Of a stretch of 64,000 bases of DNA, positions 53,850 to 63,900 are shown piece after piece. The notes beneath the pieces are model-generated. The model was given only the letters and a program-made list of their open reading frames with translations. It did no database searches and was not told the origin of the DNA. This DNA is from Pedobacter miscanthi (GTDB taxonomy: Bacteria; Bacteroidota; Bacteroidia; Sphingobacteriales; Sphingobacteriaceae). The translations under genes and the position numbers were made by a program. The DNA lies in the NCBI RefSeq assembly GCF_003315595.1, contig NZ_QNQU01000009.1, forward strand, positions 62,001 through 126,000, given 5' to 3'. Position 1 is the first letter of the stretch. Each line of letters starts with the position of its first letter.

Positions 53850-54227
53850 ATGGAAAGTAAACGTCAGCAGAAATTTGCAGGAGTATTACAAGAGGAGTTG
53901 GCACAGGTTTTTCAGCGCGAAGGTGCTGCATTTTTGCCAAATACATTGGTAACCATTACTCGCGTAAGGGTTTCGCCCGATCTGGCCGTAGCCAAGGTTT
54001 ACCTGAGCTTTTTTAACACCAATAACACCACACTTTCTATCAATACCGTTAATGCACATGCAGGCGAGATCAGGTATAAACTGGGTAGCCGTATCCGCCA
54101 TCAGGTAAGGGTGGTGCCCGAGCTTACTTTCTTTGTGGATGATACCAATGAGTATGTAGAACGGATGGATCATCTTTTCGATAAGATTGCAAAAGAACCC
54201 AGACAGAAAGACGAAGACAGCGAATAA
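53850..54227 (+). CDS. rbfA: 30S ribosome-binding factor A
   Basis: 125 aa, single KH-like domain: KFAGVLQEELAQVFQ, VTITRVRVSPDLAVAKVYLS and RVVPELTFFVDDTNEY. Acts in late 30S subunit maturation and cold adaptation. An acidic tail (RQKDEDSE) ends the protein. The HlyIII gene follows 6 bp later. Confidence 0.93.
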   Translation: MESKRQQKFAGVLQEELAQVFQREGAAFLPNTLVTITRVRVSPDLAVAKVYLSFFNTNNTTLSINTVNAHAGEIRYKLGSRIRHQVRVVPELTFFVDDTNEYVERMDHLFDKIAKEPRQKDEDSE

Positions 54228-54233
54228 TTTTTT

Positions 54234-54863
54234 GTGAGGAAGCTAAGGGAACCCGTTAATTTCTTCACACATTTTATCCCGGCATTGATTGCAGTTCCGG
54301 CAGGATATGTATTGCTTCAGAAGTGCCATACTCCGATCGAATTTACTGCAGCCTGGATTTATAGCATCGGTACTTTTATTCTTTTCGGTGTAAGTGCTAT
54401 GTATCATGGTTATCCGGCTACCGAATATGGCGTTCGTTTTTGGCAAAAATTTGATCATTGCTGCATTTACCTTATGATTGCAGGTTCGTATACGCCAACA
54501 GCCCTATTGGTTTTTGATGGTTGGTTGCGCTGGAGTTTATTTGCCATTGTATGGATTATCGCTATTGTGGGCTGTTTGCTCAAAATATTTAACCGCTTAA
54601 AAAGTACGGCCATATCATTGTCTATCTATATATTAATGGGTTGCCTGATTGTGCCTTTATTACAGAAAATGCTGGGAACATTACCCGTTGGTGCAATTTT
54701 CTGGCTGTTAACAGGCGGCGTTTTTTACATCGGCGGAACCTATTATTACGCAAAAGATAAACAGCTCTTCAGGTGGATGCACAGCCACGAGTTGTGGCAC
54801 CTGTTTGTAATCGGTGGCGCTTTATCGCACTATATTTATAACTTCGTTTATATCTTTAAATAG
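54234..54863 (+). CDS. Hemolysin III/PAQR-family membrane protein
   Basis: 209 aa with seven membrane helices, GTG start. Family residues: EPVNFFTHFIPALIA, FGVSAMYHGYP, FDHCCIYLMIAGSYTPTAL and the C-terminal metal-ligand helix HSHELWHLFVIGGALSHY. The fold is shared with zinc-dependent PAQR hydrolases. Close to rbfA and to the broken peptidase gene (5-bp gap), so they are probably one operon. Confidence 0.92.
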   Translation: MRKLREPVNFFTHFIPALIAVPAGYVLLQKCHTPIEFTAAWIYSIGTFILFGVSAMYHGYPATEYGVRFWQKFDHCCIYLMIAGSYTPTALLVFDGWLRWSLFAIVWIIAIVGCLLKIFNRLKSTAISLSIYILMGCLIVPLLQKMLGTLPVGAIFWLLTGGVFYIGGTYYYAKDKQLFRWMHSHELWHLFVIGGALSHYIYNFVYIFK

Positions 54864-54868
54864 AACAG

Positions 54869-55554
54869 ATGCAGACTTTTGAAGAAGTTATCCTGGCCAA
54901 TGCTTCATTGATCCAAAAAGTTGTAGATTTTGATGCAAAACAGGATCAGCTTTTGCCACTGGATTTTACCGCAGCGAATACCGAATTAACCAACGAAATT
55001 CTGGATGATACCGATCTCTTTTCGGATTGGGTAACCAAAAAACTTTCAGATAGTGATGCCCGTTACGGAATTGGCGGATACAACGAACACCGCACCATCT
55101 ATTCGCGAAGCGCACACTTTGATGCCGGAGAAGAACCCCGCAGGTTACATTTAGGGGTCGATATCTGGGGACCAGCCGGAACACCCATCTATAATTTTTA
55201 TGATGCAACCGTACAAAGTTTTGCCTATAACAACAACCTTGGCGATTACGGTGCTACGATTATTTAGCCTACGAAATAGCCGGCTTTAAATTTAATGCCT
55301 TGTACGGGCATTTAAGTTTAGCTTCGTTAAATGGACTGGAAGAAGGTAAATTTATCCCTGCAGGAACAAAAATTGCCGAACTGGGTGCAAAAGAAGAAAA
55401 CGGATCGTGGCCACCACACCTCCACTTTCAGTTAATTAAAGATATGAGCGGCTTAAAAGGCGATTACCCGGGTGTATGCAGGTTTAGTGAAAGGGAAAAA
55501 TACCTGGCTAATTGCCCCGATCCGGATTTAATTTTAAAGGCGACTTTTTCTTAA
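54869..55554 (+). pseudogene. M23-family peptidase gene, split by a one-base frameshift
   Basis: The first part (54869-55267, 132 aa) carries the metal motif HLGVD (in RRLHLGVDIWGP) and stops at TAG 55265-55267. One added T in the preceding T run restores ATTATTTTAGCC and continues ILAYEIAGFKFNALYGHLSL through the second metal motif WPPHLHFQL to the stop at 55554, giving about 228 aa. All catalytic residues of a LytM-type endopeptidase are present across the two frames. Either a sequencing error or a recent inactivation. Confidence 0.85.
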
Positions 55555-55944
55555 CCGCAAAGATCCTTCGACTCCGCTCAGGATGACAAGCCGCCTGAGC
55601 TTATCCGTGTTTTCTGTGCCTCCCTGGCAAATATGATGTTACAAATTTAACCACAAAGAACTCAGGGGGGAAGGTACTGAGGCCACAGAGAAGTTTGATT
55701 TTGGTCGTCATGCTGAATTTATTTCAGCATTTTTCCTGCTATAAAGACCCTGAAATAAATTCAGGGTGACGGTACTTTTTTACTCCGTCTATGGTAGCCA
55801 AATGCAACGAATTCGAGATGGTAAGAATTAAACCTCATTTTCTCTGTGAAAAACTCCGTGCCTCCGTGGCAGAAAAATCCTATTCCTTTGCTAAAAACTT
55901 TGCGTTCTCTGCGGTTAAATCTGAATAAACCGTAAATTAGTAAA
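55555..55944. other. Repeat-filled gap
   Basis: Holds a GATCCTTCGACTCCGCTCAGG fragment (about 55562-55590), an ACCACAAAGAACTCAGGG motif (55650-55695), the GTCATGCTGAATT palindrome (55707-55770) and CTCCGTGCCTCCGTGGC...TTGCGTTCTCTGCGG (55850-55915), a complement-strand version of the ACCACAGAG motif. No gene. Confidence 0.55.
55707..55770. repeat. GTCATGCTGAATTTATTTCAG palindromic repeat
   Basis: Two internal hairpins, GCTGAATTTATTTCAGC and CCTGAAATAAATTCAGG, within outer GTCA...TGAC ends. Same layout as 51621-51693. Confidence 0.75.
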
Positions 55945-56598
55945 ATGAAAAACCTGCTCACCATCTGTTTGCTTTTCTGCTGCTCGCTGGCTATGGGTCA
56001 GGTTCAGTTTAAATCGGGTAAAAATGGTTTTACCAATTTCTTAGCGGAAAACACCATTTATCCGCAGTTTTCTAAAGATAACTGCGTTCAAGGTACCGTA
56101 AATGTAAGTTTCAAACTGAATAACCAGGGTAAAGTTTATTTTTCAAAAGTAAGCAAGGGCATATTGTCCGACCTGGATCAGGAAGCCTTGCGTTTGGTTC
56201 GCTTAAGCAGTGGTAAATGGCAGGTTCCGGCAGGTTACGATACCACTGTTTCTATCGTGGCTCCCGTTAATTTTGTGCTTTCGGGGTACAATTGCGAAGG
56301 AAAAACCAGCAGGGATATCCAGGATGCCATCCGCAGCTACCAGGCCGAAGAAGGTTTAACCAATTCGGTAATCAATTTTTATAAAAACATCGATCAGGCA
56401 AAACCCGGTCAGGAAGTACAGATTATCGGCATTAAAAACCAGTTGGGCATTGATGATGAATACCTGGATGACCGGATTAAAATGGGGCTCAAAAAAATAA
56501 AACAGGGCGATAAACAGGGCGCCTGCGAAGATTTTAATTTTGTTAAATATATGGGCAGTAAAAAGGCGGATGATTATTTAACAAAGTATTGCAAGTAA
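55945..56598 (+). CDS. Secreted TonB C-terminal-domain protein with helical tail
   Basis: 217 aa. Signal peptide (ending AMGQV), then a TonB-type C-terminal domain (about 25-115: NTIYPQFSKDNCVQGTVNVS, FVLSGYNC) and a helical C-terminus ending GLKKIKQGDKQGACEDFNFV, which looks like a single TPR-type unit. No membrane anchor, so not a complete energy transducer. The next gene starts at the base after its stop. Confidence 0.78.
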   Translation: MKNLLTICLLFCCSLAMGQVQFKSGKNGFTNFLAENTIYPQFSKDNCVQGTVNVSFKLNNQGKVYFSKVSKGILSDLDQEALRLVRLSSGKWQVPAGYDTTVSIVAPVNFVLSGYNCEGKTSRDIQDAIRSYQAEEGLTNSVINFYKNIDQAKPGQEVQIIGIKNQLGIDDEYLDDRIKMGLKKIKQGDKQGACEDFNFVKYMGSKKADDYLTKYCK

Positions 56599-56991
56599 AT
56601 GAAAAACACCACCCGATTTTTTGCCTTATTGGATATCATCAGCATCATTTTACTGGCCAAACAGTTTTGGCAGATCATCACACATTTAAACGAAATTCCT
56701 GATCAGGTACTTTCTCAGGCCAAAGTGATTTTGCTATTGCCTTTATTTGTATCGCTATTTATTTCGGCAACAGGTTTAATCCTGTTTAAAAAATTTGGGT
56801 TCATCACCTATTATATCCAATTTCCTTTCCGTTTGGTGGTATGGGTATTTTCGATTGGTTTTATCACTTACCTGCCCGAAATTTTAAGCCTGGGCGATCG
56901 CTGGTTTGATATCCTATTCCGCGTATGTTTCATAGCCGAATTTTTCAGACTGTATTTTACCATTAAAATCCACCGCGAAGCACTCCGTTAA
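56599..56991 (+). CDS. Four-helix hypothetical membrane protein
   Basis: 130 aa with about four membrane helices (FFALLDIISIILLAKQFW, VILLLPLFVSLFISATGLIL, RLVVWVFSIGFITYLPEIL, CFIAEFFRLYFTI). No family is recognised. Immediately downstream of the TonB-domain gene and converging with the lipid kinase (4-bp overlap). Confidence 0.72.
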   Translation: MKNTTRFFALLDIISIILLAKQFWQIITHLNEIPDQVLSQAKVILLLPLFVSLFISATGLILFKKFGFITYYIQFPFRLVVWVFSIGFITYLPEILSLGDRWFDILFRVCFIAEFFRLYFTIKIHREALR

Positions 56992-57851
56992 ATCTTTGGT
57001 AAAACTACCGTTATTGCTGCAGGTAAAATCGTTGCTTCAACGGTATTCACCCTGCCGATATACTCGCCGTCTACCTGGAAATGTGCTTTGTGCTTCGATG
57101 AAATTTTTACTTCTGCCGTTTGGAATACTTCTATCTTTTTAGGGTTAAAAGGCAATTTAGTTATCCAGATTTTTAAAATTTCGAGATAAGAATAATCTTT
57201 TACCAGCACCACTTCAAACAATTCATCGTCCAGTTTTCCATCGGGATTGATCTTTAATCCGGAGCCATACATTGTTGCATTGGCAATGGCCACCATCGCT
57301 GCTTTAGAAGTAATGGTTTCATCTTTAAGCTTCAGCTGTACTTCCATGCGGCGATGGTTCCACAGCGCGTGCCAGGTAGCCTTAGCATAGCCCCACATCC
57401 CGCGTTCGGGCAGGGTATCAAATTTCTTGACCAGATAGGCATTAAAACCTAAATCGGATAAGTGGATACAGATTTCATCGTTCAGTTTAACCACATGTAT
57501 TTTTTGCAACCTGCCTTGATCTAAAAGTGCCAAAGCCTCTTCAATATCCGTGGGTATCCCCAGTTCTTTCGCCATTCCATTGGCCGAACCTGCAGGGATA
57601 ATCCCAATCGGGGTTTCGGTTTTCAATAAACATTCGGCAACGAGCTTTAAGGTTCCATCGCCGCCAACAGCCACCACCCGATCTGCTTTTGAGCTCGTAA
57701 TTTTAGCCTTTATTTTATCCAATGAACAATCTTTAGGCAGTTCGAAAAGATCGACTTTGGTATTTTTCGCCTCAAAATGCGCAGAAATTACTTCCTTTAG
57801 GTTTATATCGTGACTGCCAGAGCCCGGATTAATGATGAACAGTAATTTCAT
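56988..57851 (-). CDS. Diacylglycerol-kinase-family lipid kinase
   Basis: 287 aa. DAGKc catalytic domain: FIINPGSGSHD, RVVAVGGDGTLKLVAECLL and IIPAGSANGMAKELGIP, with a C-terminal beta-sandwich (YGSGLKINPDGKLDDELFEV). Related to YegS/DgkB; phosphorylates a lipid such as diacylglycerol or another long-chain alcohol. Divergent from the App1-type phosphatase gene across 55 bp, which suggests a shared control region and a possible link in lipid metabolism. Confidence 0.9.
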   Translation of the reverse strand: MKLLFIINPGSGSHDINLKEVISAHFEAKNTKVDLFELPKDCSLDKIKAKITSSKADRVVAVGGDGTLKLVAECLLKTETPIGIIPAGSANGMAKELGIPTDIEEALALLDQGRLQKIHVVKLNDEICIHLSDLGFNAYLVKKFDTLPERGMWGYAKATWHALWNHRRMEVQLKLKDETITSKAAMVAIANATMYGSGLKINPDGKLDDELFEVVLVKDYSYLEILKIWITKLPFNPKKIEVFQTAEVKISSKHKAHFQVDGEYIGRVNTVEATILPAAITVVLPKI

Positions 57852-57906
57852 TTTGGTTACCTGATGTTTACTTCACAAACAACTTTTAATAAACTCTGTT
57901 TTAACA

Positions 57907-58884
57907 ATGATGAATAAATCTGTTAGCGTAAAAGTATATCACGGTTATGGGCATACGCAGAACCTGGTTGTTTATGGTCATGTTTTTAAGCACAGGGCAA
58001 AAACAGAGCAGGTTTACAGCAACAATATTTTTGTTAATATTGCTCATTTGTTAAGGCTCTTTATCTTAAAACCTTATGCTTTTGTTGAAGTACGTTTACA
58101 GTTTTTCGGTCAAACGATTTATAACAAAACCGAAGGTGATGGCTTTTTTAAGTTTGAGTGGAAGGCCGAACACGATATCCCTGCAGGCTGGCACGATGTT
58201 AAGGTAGAAGCCGTTGATCAGCATGGAAATGTTTTAAATGCCGGGGCAGGTAAGATTTATGTGCCGCACATTACGCAATATGCTTTTATCTCTGATGTTG
58301 ATGATACCGTGATGGTTTCGCATTCGGCCACCATCGGCAGACGGCTGCGCGAACTGTTTATTAAAAATCCGCATACGCGCAAAACCTTTCCCGATGCGGC
58401 AAGCCATTACCAGCAACTGGCTTTATCACATACAGAAGCACAACAACCCAATCCCTTTTTTTACGTCAGCAGCAGCGAATGGAACCTGTACGATTACCTG
58501 GTAGAAACTTTTAAATTCAACAAACTCCCCGATGGTGCTTTCCTGTTAAACACGATAAAACGGTGGAAAGACCTGATTAAAACAGGCAAAACCGGCCATG
58601 AAGGAAAATTATTAAGGGTGATGCGCATCCTGGATGCTTTCCCGAACCAGAAATTTATCTTTTTTGGAGATAATTCGCAGCAGGACCCTGAAATTTATAC
58701 CTCTATCGTAGAAAAATATCCCAAAAATATCGAAGCGGTTTATATCCGGAATATCCGCCCTCAAAATACTGAAGAAACAAAGTTATTGCTCGCAAAAGTA
58801 GAGAATAAAGGAGTGAGCGCCTGTTTGTTTAATAACAGCGAGGAGGCGATTCAGCACTCTAAAGCAATCGGCTTAATTGGGTGA
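57907..58884 (+). CDS. App1-type (DUF2183) phosphatase-domain protein
   Basis: 325 aa. N-terminal beta domain (VYHGYGHTQNLVVYGHV, FRGQTIY-like FFGQTIYNKTEGDGFFKFEW) followed by the HAD-like phosphatidate phosphatase domain: nucleophile motif AFISDVDDTVM, PFFYVSSSEWNLYDYL and KFIFFGDNSQQDPEIY. Yeast App1 dephosphorylates phosphatidate; the neighbouring gene encodes a lipid kinase of opposite reaction type. No signal peptide is seen. Confidence 0.9.
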   Translation: MMNKSVSVKVYHGYGHTQNLVVYGHVFKHRAKTEQVYSNNIFVNIAHLLRLFILKPYAFVEVRLQFFGQTIYNKTEGDGFFKFEWKAEHDIPAGWHDVKVEAVDQHGNVLNAGAGKIYVPHITQYAFISDVDDTVMVSHSATIGRRLRELFIKNPHTRKTFPDAASHYQQLALSHTEAQQPNPFFYVSSSEWNLYDYLVETFKFNKLPDGAFLLNTIKRWKDLIKTGKTGHEGKLLRVMRILDAFPNQKFIFFGDNSQQDPEIYTSIVEKYPKNIEAVYIRNIRPQNTEETKLLLAKVENKGVSACLFNNSEEAIQHSKAIGLIG

Positions 58885-59017
58885 CGAATGGTGTAAAAAT
58901 ATTCACTTTTAAATTATTCCTTTAAAAAACACTTCGGCACATAGCAACTGATTATTATTTCTGTTGTGCTCATTTTAAACAGATTCTTCACTGCGTTCAG
59001 AATGACAAAACCTTCCC

Positions 59018-59060
59018 CCCACTGCTGTCATCCTGAGGTACGAAGGATCTCCAACCGATA
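59018..59060. repeat. Fragment of a TGTCATCCTGAGG-type repeat
   Basis: CTGTCATCCTGAGGTACGAAGGATCT looks like one arm of the GTCATCCTGAA family; it abuts the XRE pseudogene remnant, marking a likely junction. Confidence 0.5.
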
Positions 59061-59070
59061 GAATACTTAA

Positions 59071-59274
59071 AACTATATCAAAGTAGCAAAGGTGTTGGGT
59101 GTAACTGCCGAAGGGATAAAACACTTTACAGAAGAAACTGTATTTAATAACATCAATAATTTCCATGATAGTTCAATTTAGAACAATTTCAATCCTGTTG
59201 AAAAAATAATAGAATTATACGAACGTTTACTGGCAAGTGAGCGCGAGAAAAATGAAATTTTGAAAGGGCAATAA
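59071..59274 (+). pseudogene. C-terminal remnant of an XRE-family regulator
   Basis: In one frame: VAKVLGVTAEGIKHFTEET, then FNNINNFHDSSI, a TAG at 59179-59181, and NNFNPVEKIIELYERLLASE ending ILKGQ and TAA. This matches the last helix of the HTH domain and the tail common in Bacteroidota XRE regulators (VEKIIELYERLL). The DNA-binding half is missing, so it is a decayed fragment. Confidence 0.75.
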
Positions 59275-59329
59275 GTTTGCTCAGGATAGATAGTTAAATC
59301 TACTAATATCGCAAGCTTCAATAAATAAA

Positions 59330-59429
59330 GTCGTCATTGCGAGAAGGCTTTTTCAGCCGACGAAGCAATCTTTCCTGCTACGATTATTGCGAGAAAGATT
59401 GCTTCGTCGTACCTCCTCGCAATGACGAC
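59330..59429. repeat. GTCATTGCGAG palindromic repeat, copy 2
   Basis: GTCGTCATTGCGAG at one end and CTCGCAATGACGAC at the other, with inner GACGAAGCAATCTTTC and AAAGATTGCTTCGTC arms; partner of 49468-49552. Confidence 0.85.
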
Positions 59430-59503
59430 TTTTTGCGGCTTACCAGTGCGCTAGAACTATTTCGTTACTAAATGCAACATTCATCCCGGTAGTTTATAAT
59501 TGC

Positions 59504-60184
59504 TTATACCTCCGTTTCCCCGTCACCCTTCCTATGCCTTCCCCCGAGCCGGATTACAATCCTCGCATTTTCATAATCGGTTACAAACTTTTCATTGCTA
59601 TCTTCCCAGATTTTGATCAAACGGTCGAGCTTAAAAAAAGAGGTTTTAAGTTCCATCAGCAAAGTGGGGATCGAGTTGTTAAAACCTTTGCGCTCGGCTA
59701 TTACTATCCTTGGGTTATCTTTATGTTCCTTAAATTTAGCAATATGCTCATGGAAGAGTTCGAGGTCTTTTCCAGTGAATCCATAAGGTTTAAGGGCATC
59801 CTTTAATCCATCAATACGGCTGTAAATATGCTCTAGTGCGGGTATCAGCTGTTGGTCGGGTAATTTCTCCAATCTCGAGGCAGATGTTTTCAGCGCATCA
59901 AACAATATGGTATCGTCAACTTCGAGGGCATGGATTTGTCCTAACCCCGAATATTTAACCGCAGCGTTAATGGCTGCATTAGCTGCCTGATATTTGGTTG
60001 CCGTTGCACCTGTACTTTTTACGCCTGCACTGTTTATCGATAAATTGAGGCTTTTTACATCTTCGTCAATTTCGGCAACTATTTTATTAAATGCAGCCTG
60101 ATCGGCCCAAATGGACTTATTTGCGTTTAATACCTGTAATGTTACATTAGCCATTGTTAGGTAATTCTCTTCTTTTTGCGTCAT
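59504..60184 (-). CDS. Hypothetical helical protein
   Basis: 226 aa, no signal peptide or membrane helix. Almost wholly alpha-helical by composition (VNTLQVLNANKSIW-like start, SASRLEKLPDQQLIPALEHI, TLLMELKTSFFKLDRLIKIW), with a basic end (GGRHRKGDGE). No family is recognised. The 42-bp minisatellite begins about 55 bp upstream of its start. Confidence 0.7.
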   Translation of the reverse strand: MTQKEENYLTMANVTLQVLNANKSIWADQAAFNKIVAEIDEDVKSLNLSINSAGVKSTGATATKYQAANAAINAAVKYSGLGQIHALEVDDTILFDALKTSASRLEKLPDQQLIPALEHIYSRIDGLKDALKPYGFTGKDLELFHEHIAKFKEHKDNPRIVIAERKGFNNSIPTLLMELKTSFFKLDRLIKIWEDSNEKFVTDYENARIVIRLGGRHRKGDGETEV

Positions 60185-60239
60185 GTTTTTGTTTTTAGAT
60201 AAATGTTAATAAAGGTTTTATTTTTTATTGATTACTATT

Positions 60240-60510
60240 TTCAGTCATACAGTATCGATTTCTACTCTGCCACCATCAATTTCCAGCCGTACAGTATCGA
60301 TTTCTACCCTGCCACCATCAATTTCCAGCCATACAGTATCGATTTCTACCTTGCCACTATCAATTTCCGGTCGTACAGTATCGATTTCTCCCCTGCCACC
60401 ATCAATTTCCAGCCATACAGTATCGATTTCTACCTTGCCACTATCAATTTCCGGTCGTACAGTATCGAATTCTACCTGCCAGCATCAATTTCCAGCCGTA
60501 CAGTAACGAT
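60240..60510. repeat. 42-bp minisatellite, six periods
   Basis: Unit TACAGTATCGATTTCTACC plus TGCCACCATCAATTTCCAGCC, starting at 60248, 60290, 60332, 60374, 60416 and 60458, with a final 41-bp step. Each unit is two related 21-bp halves (TATCGATTTC / CATCAATTTC), and units 3-5 alternate in an 84-bp pattern. Because 42 is a multiple of 3, frames stay open on both strands, producing spurious frames; no convincing start exists. The minus-strand reading gives LEIDGGR/VEIDTVR heptads. Confidence 0.92.
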
Positions 60511-60980
60511 GTCCAGATGTACAGCAGTGGGTTGTATTACATGCAAGCAATTGATTGTTATGCAAGCATTAAAAAATATTAAAACAGCGTACTATCGGCC
60601 TTAATACCAAAGCGCTATCATTATTGGATGTTGGGCTGTTAGCCCTTTTTTGGGATGAATTTAGGCCATTAAGAGGCCTTGGAGGGAAATTATTGCCTCA
60701 AACCTTTAAACAGATCTGTTTGATTGGCAACCATATAACTAATTTAATCATTATTGATAAAAAACAAAAGCAATTAAAAAATTTCAGCTGCCGGTGATTT
60801 ATTAGTAAGGATCAGCTAACATTAGCTTAACACAAAAGGCCAATATTAATTTATCGGTTGCTGTTTATTTTAACATCAGCATTAAAAAGTGGCGGGTATT
60901 AAACCAATTATTAACATTAAATCAGAATTGAGTTAACAGCACAGTAACATCTTTGTGATCATATAATCAGAAAACTAATC
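60511..60980. other. Leader region of the TonB-dependent receptor
   Basis: 470 bp, AT-rich, no gene. Contains a GGCCATTAAGAGGCC short palindrome near 60663 and TTGTTTGATTGGC. The receptor promoter should be here; the nearest match to the -7 box is CATCTTTG at about 60949, which differs in the first base. Confidence 0.35.
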
Positions 60981-63900
60981 ATGATGAAAAATTTACTAAT
61001 GGCAGTGTTGCTACTGTTGTGCTGTACCTATAATGCAGCTCTGGCGCAAACTACACAGGCATCAATTTCGGGTATTATTACCGATCAGCAAAAGAAACCC
61101 ATACCAGGTGTTTCAGTACAGATCCGGAACAACTCTACCGGTTTTACCACTAAAACCTCTACCAATGCACAGGGCGAGTATACTTTTAAAGAGCTGCCTT
61201 TAGGTGGGCCCTATTCGGTAAAAGCCCTTTATGTAGGCTTTGGAGAGCAAAGCAGAAATGGCTATATGTTAAACCTTGGCGATGTGGTTAGGGTAAACAT
61301 TAACATGCAGGAAGCTTCGCAGGATTTAGATGCCGTACAGGTTGTGGCTTCAGGTTTAAGGAACAAAGTTCAGAATTTTGGTGCCTCAACCGAAATTTCG
61401 GCCAAAACCATGAACCAGTTACCGGTAAATGGCCGTAACTTCTCTAACTTAATGGATTTATCTCCGCTAAGTCGTGGTGGAGGTATCGCTGGTCAATTAG
61501 GCTCATCTACCAATTACACCATAGATGGTATGAATGCTAAAAACCCTACTTCGGCAGGTCCTACTACCAGCCGCAGCGGTGCACCATATTCCATCTCTAT
61601 AGAGGCCGTACGCGAGTTTAAAGTAGTAACTAACCAGTACGATGTTACCTTGGGCAGAGCAGGTGGTGGTACGGTAACCGCTGTTACCAAATCAGGTACC
61701 AACACCATAAGTGGTAGTGCTTTTGGCTATGGTCGTGCCGACTGGTTATCTTCATCTTACGATATCAGAGGGATCAAACGTCAAAATGACTTCTCAACCT
61801 ATCAATATGGTTTTACGTTAGGCGGTCCGATCATTAAAGACAAGCTACATTATTTTGTGGGTTTAGATCATCAGAAAGATTCACGCCCATTGATCATTGC
61901 CGACATTAATGGTCCGGCAGATGAGGCAAGATTTAGGATCACAAATAGTACCCTACAGGAATTTGTTGGTATCGCACGTAACAAGTACGGTGTGGCCAAT
62001 ACCCCTCAATATGGCTCATTTCCTAAAAAACGTGGTTCGGATGCAGCTTTTGCCCGTTTAGATTGGCAGATTGATGAGAAAAATCTATTAACCGTACGTG
62101 ATAATTATACCAATGATAGAAATCCATTAGGTTTGGCCGATAATACTGCCATTAATTTTTACGAAAGTTATGGCACTGATAAAAACGTTGATAACAGTTT
62201 ATTGGCAACTTTGCGTTCAACCATTAACAGTAAAGTAACTAACGAATTAAAAGTACAGCATTTATATACTTTCCAGGCAAGTACACAAAACGACCAGTTA
62301 ACAGGTGCAATTCCAAGAGCAATTGTAGGAAATGTGCGTTCAACATTATCAGATGGTACGCTTGGAAATACAAGTATCCAAATTGGAGGTCATCGTTTCG
62401 GACAGGAAGGCTTTACCAACAATGTATTGCAATTGGTAGATAATTTTTACTATAATACAGATAAGATCAAATATACCTTTGGTGTTGATGTACAGTATAC
62501 CAACGCAAAATCGCTTTATGGGAGTGAAGTAAACGGAAGGTTCGAATATACCAACTCTACAACAGCTACAGCACTTGAAAACTTTAACAATCTTATTGCG
62601 AACAGGTTTTATAGAGAGGTACCATTAGTTGCCGATCCAACTGTTAAGGCTGGTATCTGGAACACAGCAATATATGGTCAGATGCAAACAAAACTAGCCA
62701 GAGGATTAGAGTTTATCGGTGGCTTACGTATCGATTACAGCTCATATCCAAAATCGCCGCTTAACCAACAGTTATTTGATGCCATAGGTGTAAGAACCGA
62801 TAATGAGCTGAAACAATTTTTGGTTCAGCCAAGAATCCAGTTTAACTGGGATGTTAATGAAAACAGAACAGATTTTGTTCGCTTTGGGGCAGGTATTTTT
62901 GGATCCGATATCAACAACTATATGACCATCAACAACCTAACTTTTGATGGAAAACATTTTGCTACAGTCGACGTTTTTGCTGGTGATGTACCAACCCCAA
63001 ATTTTATTGGTTACAGAAATGGCACCGTACCAACCCCTACCTTACCTTCATTGCAGGTACCAACCATTAATACTTATGCTGCTGATGCTAAAGTACCAGT
63101 GGTTTATAAAGCAAACTTATCATACAGTAAATTAATTACCGATAAATTAAAAGTAGGTATTACTGGTTATGCAACTCTTGGCCGCAACAACTACATGTAC
63201 ATCGACAGGAATATGGTAGCGAATCCGTACTTTACTTTACCCAATGAAGGTAACAGAGGAGTATTTGTGCCAAGTATGCCTGATAATGGTTCGCCAGATT
63301 GGAAAACCGGTCGTTTAAGCAATAGTTTTGGCCGTGTACTGGAAATGAACAGTAAAGGTAAAGTAAACCAGTTCGCCGTTGTTTTGGATGCAACCTGGAA
63401 CTACTTTAAAGATGGAGAAATTTCGGCAAGTTATACCTGGAACGATACAAAGGACAATACCTCATTTAATGGTAACGTAGCCAACTCGGCAACCTTATCG
63501 TTACCGGTTAAAGATGATCCTAGGGATTTGAGCCAAATGTCGTACTCAGATGGTCAATTCCGTAATAAAGTAGTTGTTTATGGTACATTACCAACCTTTT
63601 ATGGTGTAACTATTGGCGTGCGTTATTCGGGCATTGGCGGTACACGCTATAGTTTACTTTCAGGAGTTAACAATAATGGCGATTTCGTAGCAACAAACGA
63701 CCTTGCATTCGTTTTCGATAGAAACAACCCTAACGTTCCACAAAACGTAAGGAACGGCTTACAGGCTTTATTGGATAACCCAGATGCGAGTCAGAGCTTA
63801 AAAGATTATATCAATAAATATTCTGGACAGATTGCGCAAAGAAATGGTGGAATAAACGGATTTTATGGAATTGTTGATTTAAGAATAGCAAAAAAAATCA

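Noticed and set aside
60240-60510. Possible CRISPR array
   Set aside because: The 42-bp units are contiguous and similar along their whole length; there are no unique spacers and no cas genes.
60203-60604. Open frame of 133 codons rich in IDFY.ATINF repeats
   Set aside because: It is a by-product of a 42-bp repeat whose length is a multiple of three; other frames on both strands are equally open, and no convincing start or signal is present.
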